Origin: Eubacteriales bacterium
GTDB lineage: Bacteria; Bacillota; Clostridia; JAQUNY01
Assembly (NCBI GenBank): GCA_028717405.1
Contig: JAQUNY010000100.1
Coordinates: forward strand, 1 to 6,383
DNA: 6,383 bases
Direction of reading: 5' to 3'
Made by a program: the position numbers and the translations under genes. Shown here piece after piece: positions 1 through 5,593 of this stretch (position 1 is its first letter; each line of letters opens with the position of its first letter). Under the pieces are notes generated by a model. It ran no database searches. It was not told where the DNA came from and worked only from the letters and a program-made list of their open reading frames with translations.

Positions 1-2
1 AT

Positions 3-938
3 TTCGCCGATCAGAACGATTTAATGAATGAACTGGAGTTCTATCATAACTGGGAGGATTCACGTCTATATCTCTACAGCCCGAAGGGGAATCCCGGGGA
101 AATATTTGATACTGTTGAGATAGGAACCAGAGGTAATGTGATAAGAAGCTCCAAGTCAACAGGGGCAGTTATAGACAACCTGTGCGTGAAATACACCGGG
201 AGCCATGGTGTGGGGCTGACAGGGGTTACGAATTTTACCTGCAGAAACTGTGAAATCGGTTATGTCGGCGGCTCAATACAGAAAAACGACATTGAAACTG
301 CCGCATTCCCGACACGCTATGGAAACGGGTTTGAAAATTGGGCGCAGTGCGACGGCCTCTACTTATATAACACCTATATATACCACACCTATGACTGCGG
401 GCCCACATTCCAGTCAAACGGCAATCCCGGGTCCGACACGGTCATGCAGAATGTCGAGTTTGCGGAAAACCTGCTTTATAACGCCCCGCTTGAGGCCTGG
501 ATGTCGGCGCCCAAGAGGGAACAGGGCGAATTGTATCTGATAAAGAACGTGGACATACATGACAATATGTCGAAATTTGATGACAAGGGCTGGAACAGCC
601 AGCGCCCATTCACAAAAAAGAACTACTGCATGTTTTACGGGGGCGGGAAAACGACGGCGACATATGAAGACTGCAAGATACGGGATAATATTTTTTATGG
701 CGAGCGGAATTATGTGATACGCGCCTATAACACTCACACCAAAAAGAGCGGCTTTGTGTGGAGCGGCAATACGGTCGTTAAAGAAAAGGGCACGAATTTC
801 GCGCAAATGCCCGCCGACCTGTGGGGAATGACGGGGGCACAGACTGAATACATATATAATGAGATCACCATCAGGACAATGTTTATAACGGGAGCGCTTG
901 GGAAAAATACATTCATGTACACGGTCAAAGAAGAATAG
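3..938 (+). CDS. Right-handed parallel beta-helix protein, C-terminal part (5' end outside the window)
   Basis: The frame is open through the left edge of the window. The first ATG at 24 has no ribosome binding site, so I read this as the 3' part of a longer gene. Counting from that ATG, residues 49-85, 101-130 and 140-159 show the short, regularly spaced strands of a beta-helix: I-x-N-L-x-V-x-Y, then F-x-C-R-N-C-E-I, L-Y-L-Y-N-T-Y-I and M-Q-N-V-E-F. Asn and Gly occur at turns, and aromatic residues stack (WAQCDGLYLYNTYIYHTYDC). This fold is typical of pectate lyases, polysaccharide lyases and glycosidases, and such proteins are usually exported. The export signal would lie upstream and is not visible. 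No catalytic residues can be assigned, so the substrate is unknown. The next gene is a sugar-type oxidoreductase 112 bp downstream in the same direction, which fits a polysaccharide-utilisation context. The fold is fairly secure and the activity is not. Confidence 0.72.
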   Translation, partial: FADQNDLMNELEFYHNWEDSRLYLYSPKGNPGEIFDTVEIGTRGNVIRSSKSTGAVIDNLCVKYTGSHGVGLTGVTNFTCRNCEIGYVGGSIQKNDIETAAFPTRYGNGFENWAQCDGLYLYNTYIYHTYDCGPTFQSNGNPGSDTVMQNVEFAENLLYNAPLEAWMSAPKREQGELYLIKNVDIHDNMSKFDDKGWNSQRPFTKKNYCMFYGGGKTTATYEDCKIRDNIFYGERNYVIRAYNTHTKKSGFVWSGNTVVKEKGTNFAQMPADLWGMTGAQTEYIYNEITIRTMFITGALGKNTFMYTVKEE

Positions 939-1027
939 TAACAGTCAAAGAGGAATATTATACTGGCGAAGAGGAATATTATACTGGCGGAGAGGAATAG
1001 TATACTGGCGGATCAGAATAAAATACT
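921..1027. repeat. Degenerate 20-21 bp tandem repeat spanning the stop codon of the beta-helix gene
   Basis: About five imperfect units follow each other. Three are clear 21-bp units at 949-969, 970-990 and 991-1011, with consensus AGAGGAATATTATACTGGCG plus one base, and a decayed fourth unit runs 1012-1027. Upstream, 921-940 and 941-960 are a 20-bp duplication that includes the last codons and the TAG stop (936-938). The repeat fills most of the gap before the oxidoreductase gene and ends just before its ribosome binding site. The 21-bp period equals seven codons. No start codon and binding site support translation here. Confidence 0.8.
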
Positions 1028-1050
1028 AAAGGAGCAGGAAAAGGCAGCTT

Positions 1051-2310
1051 ATGGGATTGAAAATAGGAATTGTGGGAGCAGGCGGGTTTTCCAATGGATT
1101 TGCGCAGCTCTTCAAGACACATCCGTTGGTGGAAAAGGTAGCGATAGCAGAACTCATCCCCGAAAGAAGGGCTGAGTATGCTAAGAGGCATGGTATTACT
1201 GAGGAATATGAATCTCTTGACGAAATGTTAAAGAGTGATGCGGATTGTGTGGCAATTTTCACACAGAGACATTTGCACGGGCCTATGGTCATAAAGGCAT
1301 TGAAAGCCGGCAAACATGTTTACAGTGCTGTGCCGGTAGCAACTGAAGTAGAAGAAATACACGAAATCGTTGAACTGGTGAACAGGACCAGACTGATATA
1401 TATGGTTGGAGAGACCTGCTATTACTGGCCATGTGCCATGTTCTGCAGAGAAATGTACAAGAGTGGCAGGATGGGTGATTTTGTCTATGGCGAGGCACAA
1501 TATTATCACGACATGAAGAGATTCTACCTGCCATTCCAAAGGTCCGGAGGAGAAAACTGGAAGATGGTTGCGGGGCTCCCGCCTATGCATTATCCGACAC
1601 ATTCGACAGGAATGATTTTGAGCGCACTTGAAGATGCATATGCTGTGAAGGTCTCCTGCATGGGCTATAGAGATAATCACTCTGACGGGATTTTCGGCGA
1701 AGGGAAAAACTACTGGGACAATCCCTACAGCAATGAAACTGCCATAATGAAGCTTTCAAATGGGGGGATCTGCAGGATAAACGAATACAGGAGAATAGGC
1801 TGGGAGAGGCCAAGTTCATATATATCAGGCATGTATGGGACCAGAGGCGGATATGAAAACAGCTCGATGCAGCATATCTGGCAGGAAGATCCTGAAGGAG
1901 GCAAGCCTGTACTCACGGATGTCAGCGACAGGCTGAATACGGTTGAATATGTCAGGGACAGTAAAAGAGAAGGCTTTTCCATGGAGAAGAATGCGCTGAA
2001 TTATAAGGCTTACCACAGCACTTTTTCAGCCATCCAGAACTTTTCGAGGCTGCCTCAGAATGATACATACCTGAAGTTGTCGACAGGGCACAGCGGCTCA
2101 CATCCATTCCTTGTGGATGATTTTGTAAAAGCTGTGGCATGGTACAAACTGCCACCCAACAATATATGGGACGCCGCCAGATATAATATACCCGGCTTAA
2201 TTGCACACAAGTCAGCCATGAAGGACGGAGCGCTCATGGAAGTGCCGGACTTTGGCGGCATACCAGGCGGCTGGACGATGCTTGAACCTGATAAAACGGA
2301 AACTGTGTAA
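1051..2310 (+). CDS. Gfo/Idh/MocA-family NAD(P)-dependent oxidoreductase (YPTH subgroup)
   Basis: This complete 419-residue protein has an N-terminal Rossmann fold, with dinucleotide-binding GAGGF at residues 9-13 and a DADCVAIFTQRHLHGPMV strand-helix at 63-80. An alpha/beta C-terminal domain follows. The cofactor-loop motif that normally reads E-K-P is A93-V94-P95 in KHVYSAVPVA (88-97), so the usual lysine is absent. The central catalytic region reads HYPTHSTG (180-187) instead of the usual D-x-G-x-H. From memory, a YPTH motif with a non-EKP loop occurs in the Gfo/Idh/MocA branch that includes family GH109 glycosidases, so NAD-assisted hydrolysis or epimerisation of a sugar is possible besides simple dehydrogenation. 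The product appears cytoplasmic, with no signal peptide. The start is supported by AGGAAAAGG at 1036-1044, six bases before ATG. Family assignment is strong and substrate unknown. Confidence 0.88.
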   Translation: MGLKIGIVGAGGFSNGFAQLFKTHPLVEKVAIAELIPERRAEYAKRHGITEEYESLDEMLKSDADCVAIFTQRHLHGPMVIKALKAGKHVYSAVPVATEVEEIHEIVELVNRTRLIYMVGETCYYWPCAMFCREMYKSGRMGDFVYGEAQYYHDMKRFYLPFQRSGGENWKMVAGLPPMHYPTHSTGMILSALEDAYAVKVSCMGYRDNHSDGIFGEGKNYWDNPYSNETAIMKLSNGGICRINEYRRIGWERPSSYISGMYGTRGGYENSSMQHIWQEDPEGGKPVLTDVSDRLNTVEYVRDSKREGFSMEKNALNYKAYHSTFSAIQNFSRLPQNDTYLKLSTGHSGSHPFLVDDFVKAVAWYKLPPNNIWDAARYNIPGLIAHKSAMKDGALMEVPDFGGIPGGWTMLEPDKTETV

Positions 2311-2796
2311 TCAGGATTCGCGAGGGCATTGGAGATCGCCCCCGGGGCATGGCCACCGGGACAAGGCCGGCAGTGCAGGGCACCAGGACAGGGTGACAGG
2401 ACAGGGGACGGTTCTGTGTCTTACGCCTGGCACGGCGGGACTTGGCAAGACAGGGGACGGTTCTGTGTCTTACATCCAGCATGAAGGGACTTGGTATCCA
2501 GCAACAAGACACAGAACCGTCCCCTGTCGCATGGTATGGCAGCGAGCAACAAGACACAGAACCGTCCCCTGTCGCATTTGGTTACGCTAAGGCGAGCTGT
2601 CCCTGTTACCTGTGTGTCCTGTTTGACAGCGAGCAACAAGACACAGAACCGTCCCCTGTCTTGCCCCTGGTGCCCTGTCCTGCCCCTGTCCTGTCACGCT
2701 GGTACCGTCCCGTGTCTCGCAGCTGTCTCCCGCGAAGCAAAGACATCACGGACATCAGCTCACGGACATCACACTACGATTATTCCCCTTGGTCCT
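2311..2796. repeat. REP-like repeat cluster 1 (two forward, three reverse copies)
   Basis: This GC-rich gene-free block carries five perfect copies of a 23-bp repeat whose centre is GGGGACGGTTCTGTG. Forward copies lie at 2400-2422 and 2449-2471, and reverse copies at 2506-2528, 2551-2573 and 2638-2660. The two orientations face each other. A decayed, truncated reverse copy lies at 2701-2716. Local duplications have spread the copies: 2500-2532 equals 2545-2577 (33 bp), and 2540-2573 equals 2627-2660 (34 bp). The margins are built from short GACAGG-type words. 2376-2387 and 2666-2677 are inverted copies of CAGGGCACCAGG, and 2393-2407 and 2683-2697 are also inverted copies. Open frames crossing this block only translate the repeat and are not genes. 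Confidence 0.93.
2447..2530. repeat. REPIN-like inverted pair able to form a long hairpin
   Basis: The forward copy at 2449-2471 and the reverse copy at 2506-2528 are exact reverse complements, giving a 23-bp perfect stem around a 34-nt loop (2472-2505). A single copy with AAG before it and TT at its end can also fold alone: AAGACA pairs with TGTCTT at 2447-2452 and 2466-2471, with a weaker wobble-rich inner stem. In transcripts this could act as a terminator, stabiliser or processing site. It has no downstream T-run, so I do not call it an intrinsic terminator. Confidence 0.7.
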
Positions 2797-2799
2797 TGA

Positions 2800-2946
2800 T
2801 TGGAATGCAATTGTATATTACAATACCTCTATGATAAGAATGACAGAAGAGTTGACAGTATCTTTACCAATACTCTCGATGCTCTTGTCAAAAGCTATCA
2901 CAGTAAACCTAAAGAAGAAGGAGTATTGATTCATGAAGGAATATAA
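2800..2946 (+). pseudogene. Possible 3' remnant of a lost gene overlapping the dehydrogenase start
   Basis: After an in-frame stop at 2797-2799, one frame stays open to TAA at 2944-2946. Its last 30 or so codons read like a natural protein tail (DKNDRRVDSIFTNTLDALVK, then SYHSKPKEEGVLIHEGI). There is no start codon with a ribosome binding site, and the upstream part runs into the repeat cluster. The 14-bp overlap with the following gene (2933-2946) is typical of coupled operon genes. My reading is that an upstream partner gene was replaced by repeat DNA, leaving its C-terminus. The ending loosely recalls Ldh-type malate/lactate dehydrogenases, whose tails finish in a helix followed by a VLVPGE-like segment, but this is only a guess. 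The stretch could be fortuitous. A competing 32-codon frame (ATG 2831, TGA 2927-2929) has no binding site. Confidence 0.33.
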
Positions 2947-3988
2947 AATTGGGGTTATCCCGGGTGACGGGACGGGACTTGAAGTCGTAGACGAAAGTGT
3001 AAAGGTTTTAAAAGCCGCAGCGGCCAAATATGGATTTGGATTGGCGCTGGAGTATTATGATTTCGGCGGCGAACGCTACCTTAAGACAGGCGTCGTGTTG
3101 GAAGATGCCGACATAGAAAAAGTCAGGGGCAAGGATGCGATATTACTGGGAGCTATCGGACATCCCGAAGTAAAGCCGGGCATTTTGGAAAAGGGTATCC
3201 TGCTGAACCTTCGTTTCACATTGGATCAATATATAAACCTGCGCCCTGTAAAGCTGTATGAAGGGGTTGACACTCCACTCAAGGACAAAGGGCCGAACGA
3301 CATAGATTTCGTAGTTATCAGGGAAAATACAGAAGGGTTGTATACCGGCGCCGGCGGTTTCCTGAAGAAAGGTACCCCCGATGAAGTCGCGATCCAGGAA
3401 TCCATCAATACGCGTAAGGGCGTAGAAAGATGTCTCAGGTTTGCCTTTGAGTACACGAGAAAGAGAAATATGAGAAAAAAGCTGACACTTTGCGGAAAAA
3501 CAAATGTGTTGACATATGCTTTTAATCTTTGGGAAAGAGCTTTTTACGAAATTGCCGCTGAATATCCTGACATTCAGACTGATTATGCCCATGTAGATGC
3601 CACCTGCATGTGGATGGTGAAGAATCCTGAATTTTTTGATGTAATCGTTACAGACAACATATTTGGCGACATCATAACTGATCTGGGTGCGGTCATCCAG
3701 GGCGGCATGGGTATCGCGGCCGGCGGGAATATCAATCCTGAGGGCGTCTCCATGTATGAGCCTATAGGAGGTTCAGCGCCGAAATACACCGGTAAAAATG
3801 TGATCAATCCGCTTGCAGCAATCGCGGCAGGACAAATGATGCTTGAGCAGCTGGGCGAGACAGCCGCAGCCGCAGCTATTGAAAAAGCAATTATGAAGGC
3901 TATAAAAAATAACATAAAGAGTATGTCGGCCGGGAAAATGGGCTATGGGACGCGTGAAGTGGGAGACTTGATAGTAAGCTATCTGTGA
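2933..3988 (+). CDS. Isopropylmalate/isocitrate dehydrogenase-family protein, LeuB type 2-like
   Basis: This complete 351-residue enzyme belongs to the metal- and NAD(P)-dependent beta-decarboxylating dehydrogenases. Visible motifs are IPGDGTG (9-15), the substrate arginines R94, R104 and R130 (GILLNLR, INLRP, VVIRENTEG), catalytic-type Y137 and K189 (GKTN), and metal-ligand-type D222, D246 and D250 within the signature DNIFGDIITD (241-250). The segment GILEKGILLNLR closely resembles, from memory, the actinobacterial-type 3-isopropylmalate dehydrogenase (GVLERGLLLRLR). The cofactor loop reads EPIGGSAPKYTGKNVINP (276-293). It has G where HGSAP enzymes have His, and Lys-Tyr where NAD-type LeuB has Asp-Ile. 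No leuA, leuC or leuD is present here, so the substrate could be isopropylmalate, D-malate, tartrate or a related 2-hydroxyacid. The start is set by AGAAGGAG at 2916-2923, nine bases before ATG. A repeat copy begins five bases after the stop. Confidence 0.88.
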   Translation: MKEYKIGVIPGDGTGLEVVDESVKVLKAAAAKYGFGLALEYYDFGGERYLKTGVVLEDADIEKVRGKDAILLGAIGHPEVKPGILEKGILLNLRFTLDQYINLRPVKLYEGVDTPLKDKGPNDIDFVVIRENTEGLYTGAGGFLKKGTPDEVAIQESINTRKGVERCLRFAFEYTRKRNMRKKLTLCGKTNVLTYAFNLWERAFYEIAAEYPDIQTDYAHVDATCMWMVKNPEFFDVIVTDNIFGDIITDLGAVIQGGMGIAAGGNINPEGVSMYEPIGGSAPKYTGKNVINPLAAIAAGQMMLEQLGETAAAAAIEKAIMKAIKNNIKSMSAGKMGYGTREVGDLIVSYL

Positions 3989-4275
3989 GGTGAGACAGGG
4001 GACGGTTCTGTGTCTTAGATGAGACAGGGGACGGTTCTGTGCCTTATGTTTCACCAGGTCTCGAGCGGCAGGACAGGGGACGGTTCTGTGTCTTACGCTT
4101 GGCACAGCGGGATTTGGACTACAATGAGGCAAGACAGTCTGAGACAGGGTGAGACAGGGGACGGTTCTATGTCTTGAGACCAGGATGACGAGACTTGGTG
4201 CTCCAAGCGTCCGAGAAGGCAGGGATGCTTCTAACTGGACTTTTTGAGAGACACGACAGGAGATGGGTCTATTTC
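3989..4275. repeat. REP-like repeat cluster 2 (four forward copies plus decayed ones)
   Basis: All intact copies here run forward: 3994-4016 (perfect), 4023-4045 (one mismatch, GCCTT), 4072-4094 (perfect) and 4153-4175 (one mismatch, CTATG). The first starts five bases after the dehydrogenase stop codon, so the cluster forms the 3' untranslated region of that gene. Broken copies lie at 4131-4152 (AAGACAG followed by two short GACAG words). A strongly diverged copy at 4255-4275 matches 16 of 21 positions (GACAGG, GG and TCT preserved). Since all copies point the same way, there is no facing-pair hairpin here, only the small single-copy folds. Confidence 0.9.
4072..4137. repeat. Left copy of an exact 66-bp duplication bracketing the transposase gene
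   Basis: This segment is identical to 5528-5593, base for base. It holds one 23-bp repeat, a 23-bp arm (4095-4117) ending in GGGATTTGG, a short linker ACTACAATGAGGC, and the first bases AAGACAG of a second repeat. In this copy the second repeat is broken after AAGACAG, while in the right-hand copy it continues intact. It lies 340 bp upstream of the transposase start. Confidence 0.95.
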
Positions 4276-4428
4276 GACTCATATTCTTGCCTTAGATTTT
4301 GCTTGTTTTACCAGACGGGTGGATTATGCCGTAACAATTTCTATGAATTATGGCATTAATTGATATAAATAATAAATAGTAAATTAAAAATTGACAATAA
4401 TAACATAATAATTTGTTTATGGAAATAC
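4276..4428. other. AT-rich intergenic leader region
   Basis: This stretch between the last decayed repeat and the transposase promoter holds no gene I can support. It is markedly richer in A and T than the repeat cluster before it. A TTGACA at 4391-4396 has no convincing -10 partner at 16-18 bp. Short inverted words (ATGCC near 4326 and GGCAT near 4352) are too small to call an operator. Reverse-strand open frames here have AT-driven composition and no ribosome binding site. Confidence 0.5.
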
Positions 4429-4457
4429 TTGACAAAGCGCCTGATATATAGTAATAT
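4429..4457 (+). promoter_or_regulatory. Predicted sigma-70/sigma-A type promoter of the transposase gene
   Basis: A consensus -35 box TTGACA (4429-4434) is followed after exactly 17 bp by TAATAT (4452-4457), four of six matches to TATAAT. Transcription would begin near 4463-4465, right at the ribosome binding site, giving an unusually short leader of about 13 nt. This could itself limit translation. The region is otherwise AT-rich. Confidence 0.6.
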
Positions 4458-4463
4458 AAGTTC

Positions 4464-4470
4464 GGGGTGG
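4464..4470 (+). promoter_or_regulatory. Ribosome binding site that fixes a TTG start
   Basis: GGGGTGG lies six bases before TTG at 4477. No in-frame ATG occurs at a sensible distance until residue 17 or later, which would remove the conserved N-terminal strand of the HUH domain. The TTG is therefore the likely start. Confidence 0.65.
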
Positions 4471-4476
4471 TAAAAA

Positions 4477-5334
4477 TTGCCAAGGCAGGCGAGGAAACAG
4501 AGTTCCGCAGGCATATACCATATTATGATGAGGGGCATTAACCGTCAGCAAATAATGGAAGACGACGAAGATTATCAGAAATTTCTTCAAACACTTAAGT
4601 ATTATAAAAAAATCAGTGGCTACAAGCTATATGCTTATTGCCTGATGGGTAACCACGTGCATATGATCATAAAAGTCGAAAAAGAAGCCTTAGAGCAGAT
4701 TTTTAAAAGAATTTGCGGGCGTTACGCCTATTGGTTCAACACTAAATATCTGAGAGCAGGGCACCTTTTTCAAGACAGATTTCGGAGTGGACCTATTGAA
4801 GACGAAGGTTATTTTTTAAGTGTTCTTCGATATATCCACCAAAATCCGTTGAAAGCAGGTTATGCCAGCAATATTGATGAATATCCTTATAGCAGTTATC
4901 GCTGCTATTTGGAGCCCGAAGAGAATCATTTGGTTGATGTTGATTTTGCGCTGAATATGATGAGCATGAAAGAATTTGTAGAATATCAAAACACAGTGAA
5001 TAAAAATGAAGATAAAGATACGGGTAAGGGTAAGGGTAAGGATTGGGATGAAGATAATACCGAAGATAAATATCTGGAAATAGTCGAGCCATCACGTAGA
5101 TTCACAGATGAGCAAGCCAAAGGTATCATAAACAGGATTTCGAAATGTAAAAATGCAGCAGATTATCAGCGATTGGAGGTCAGCATCAGAAACAGCTATA
5201 TCGGAGAATTCCGCAGAGAAGGCTTATCTGTGAGGCAAATTAGCAGATTAACTGGCATTAGCAAAGGGATTGTAGAAAGATGCGATGGGCATTGGCGCAG
5301 AATTTTGAGTAACAATAACTTGAAGAACATTTAG
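4477..5334 (+). CDS. REP-associated HUH (Y1) transposase with C-terminal helix-turn-helix
   Basis: This 285-residue protein is of the TnpA_REP/RAYT kind, a single-strand DNA endonuclease. The HUH motif is H60-V61-H62 in CLMGNHVHMIIKV. The N-terminal strand AGIYHIMMRGINRQQI (11-26) and the block GHLFQDRFRS (95-104) are family hallmarks. The presumed nucleophile is Tyr119 in RYIHQNPLKAGY. Residues about 173-200 form a charged linker containing GKGKGK, and 249-268 (GLSVRQISRLTGISKGIVER) form a helix-turn-helix that probably adds DNA binding. The length exceeds single-domain Y1 transposases by this C-terminal part. The family nicks and rejoins hairpin-forming REP sequences. The gene is surrounded by 13 copies of one such repeat, which are its probable substrates. 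It starts at TTG behind GGGGTGG and has its own promoter. Catalytic residues look intact, so it may be active. The family call is firm and the link to these repeats is inferred. Confidence 0.93.
   Translation: MPRQARKQSSAGIYHIMMRGINRQQIMEDDEDYQKFLQTLKYYKKISGYKLYAYCLMGNHVHMIIKVEKEALEQIFKRICGRYAYWFNTKYLRAGHLFQDRFRSGPIEDEGYFLSVLRYIHQNPLKAGYASNIDEYPYSSYRCYLEPEENHLVDVDFALNMMSMKEFVEYQNTVNKNEDKDTGKGKGKDWDEDNTEDKYLEIVEPSRRFTDEQAKGIINRISKCKNAADYQRLEVSIRNSYIGEFRREGLSVRQISRLTGISKGIVERCDGHWRRILSNNNLKNI
5022..5039 (+). repeat. Three tandem GGGTAA hexamers inside the transposase gene
   Basis: Three perfect GGGTAA units encode the Gly-Lys alternation in the charged linker between the HUH domain and the helix-turn-helix. 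A multiple of six keeps the frame, so copy-number change would only alter linker length. Confidence 0.85.
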
Positions 5335-5346
5335 CAATCGCTTATG

Positions 5347-5394
5347 ATGGTATGGTATAAGCAGCTATTTAATATAATGGTATTGTATAAGCGG
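5347..5394. repeat. Pair of 18-bp direct repeats just behind the transposase gene
   Basis: ATGGTATGGTATAAGCAG (5347-5364) recurs as ATGGTATTGTATAAGCGG (5377-5394), with two mismatches and a 30-bp period. The pair starts 12 bases after the stop codon. CGCTTA at 5339-5344 is complementary to TAAGCG at 5388-5393. Function is unknown; it may belong to the 3' boundary of the transposase module. Confidence 0.6.
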
Positions 5395-5527
5395 ATCACC
5401 AAAAAATATTATAAAAAATAATGATAGCTACATAACACTAAAACATCAAAAACACAACAGGAGATAGGAATAATAAGAGAAAAATTAAAAATAAATCCAG
5501 TGAAAGGAATATAGTAAGACAGGGCAA
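5395..5527. other. AT-rich gene-free stretch
   Basis: This stretch is A-rich on the + strand, with no start codon plus ribosome binding site and no recognisable terminator stem with a T-run. It separates the transposase module from repeat cluster 3. Nothing else is supported here. Confidence 0.5.
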
Positions 5528-5593
5528 GACAGGGGACGGTTCTGTGTCTTACGCTTGGCACAGCGGGATTTGGACTACAATGAGGCAAGACAG
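5528..5593. repeat. Right copy of the exact 66-bp duplication
   Basis: This copy is identical to 4072-4137, offset 1456 bp. After the shared 66 bp the second repeat continues intact through 5611, so this copy looks like the more complete version. The left copy diverges at the same point. Confidence 0.95.

Noticed and set aside
942..1060. Heptad-like coiled-coil reading (RNIILAK, RNIILAE, RNSILAD) in the frame of the beta-helix gene after its stop codons
   Set aside because: It follows two consecutive stops (TAG TAA), has no start codon, and any 21-bp repeat gives a seven-residue period in every frame.
2338..2348. GC-rich palindrome GCCCCCGGGGC after the oxidoreductase gene as a terminator
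   Set aside because: It has almost no loop and no following T-run.
2400..2660. CRISPR array
   Set aside because: Copies are short, occur in both orientations, have irregular spacing (49, 57, 45 and 87 bp between starts), show linkers that are related to each other, and have no cas genes nearby.
2252..2834. Open frames of about 100-130 codons across repeat cluster 1 on both strands, reading peptides like DTEPSPV, NRPLS and RTVPC
   Set aside because: They are translations of the 23-bp repeat in different frames, with no ribosome binding sites. The same peptides reappear wherever the repeat occurs (reverse strand near 3773-4282 and 5409-5950). They are worth knowing as a source of false proteins.
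2852..2880. TTGACA at 2852-2857 as a promoter for the dehydrogenase
   Set aside because: The hexamer at 17-bp spacing is CTCGAT, a poor -10 box, and the site lies inside the possible gene remnant.
4292..4538. Reverse-strand open frames of about 60 codons in the AT-rich leader
   Set aside because: They have AT-driven composition, no ribosome binding site, and overlap the forward promoter and the transposase start.
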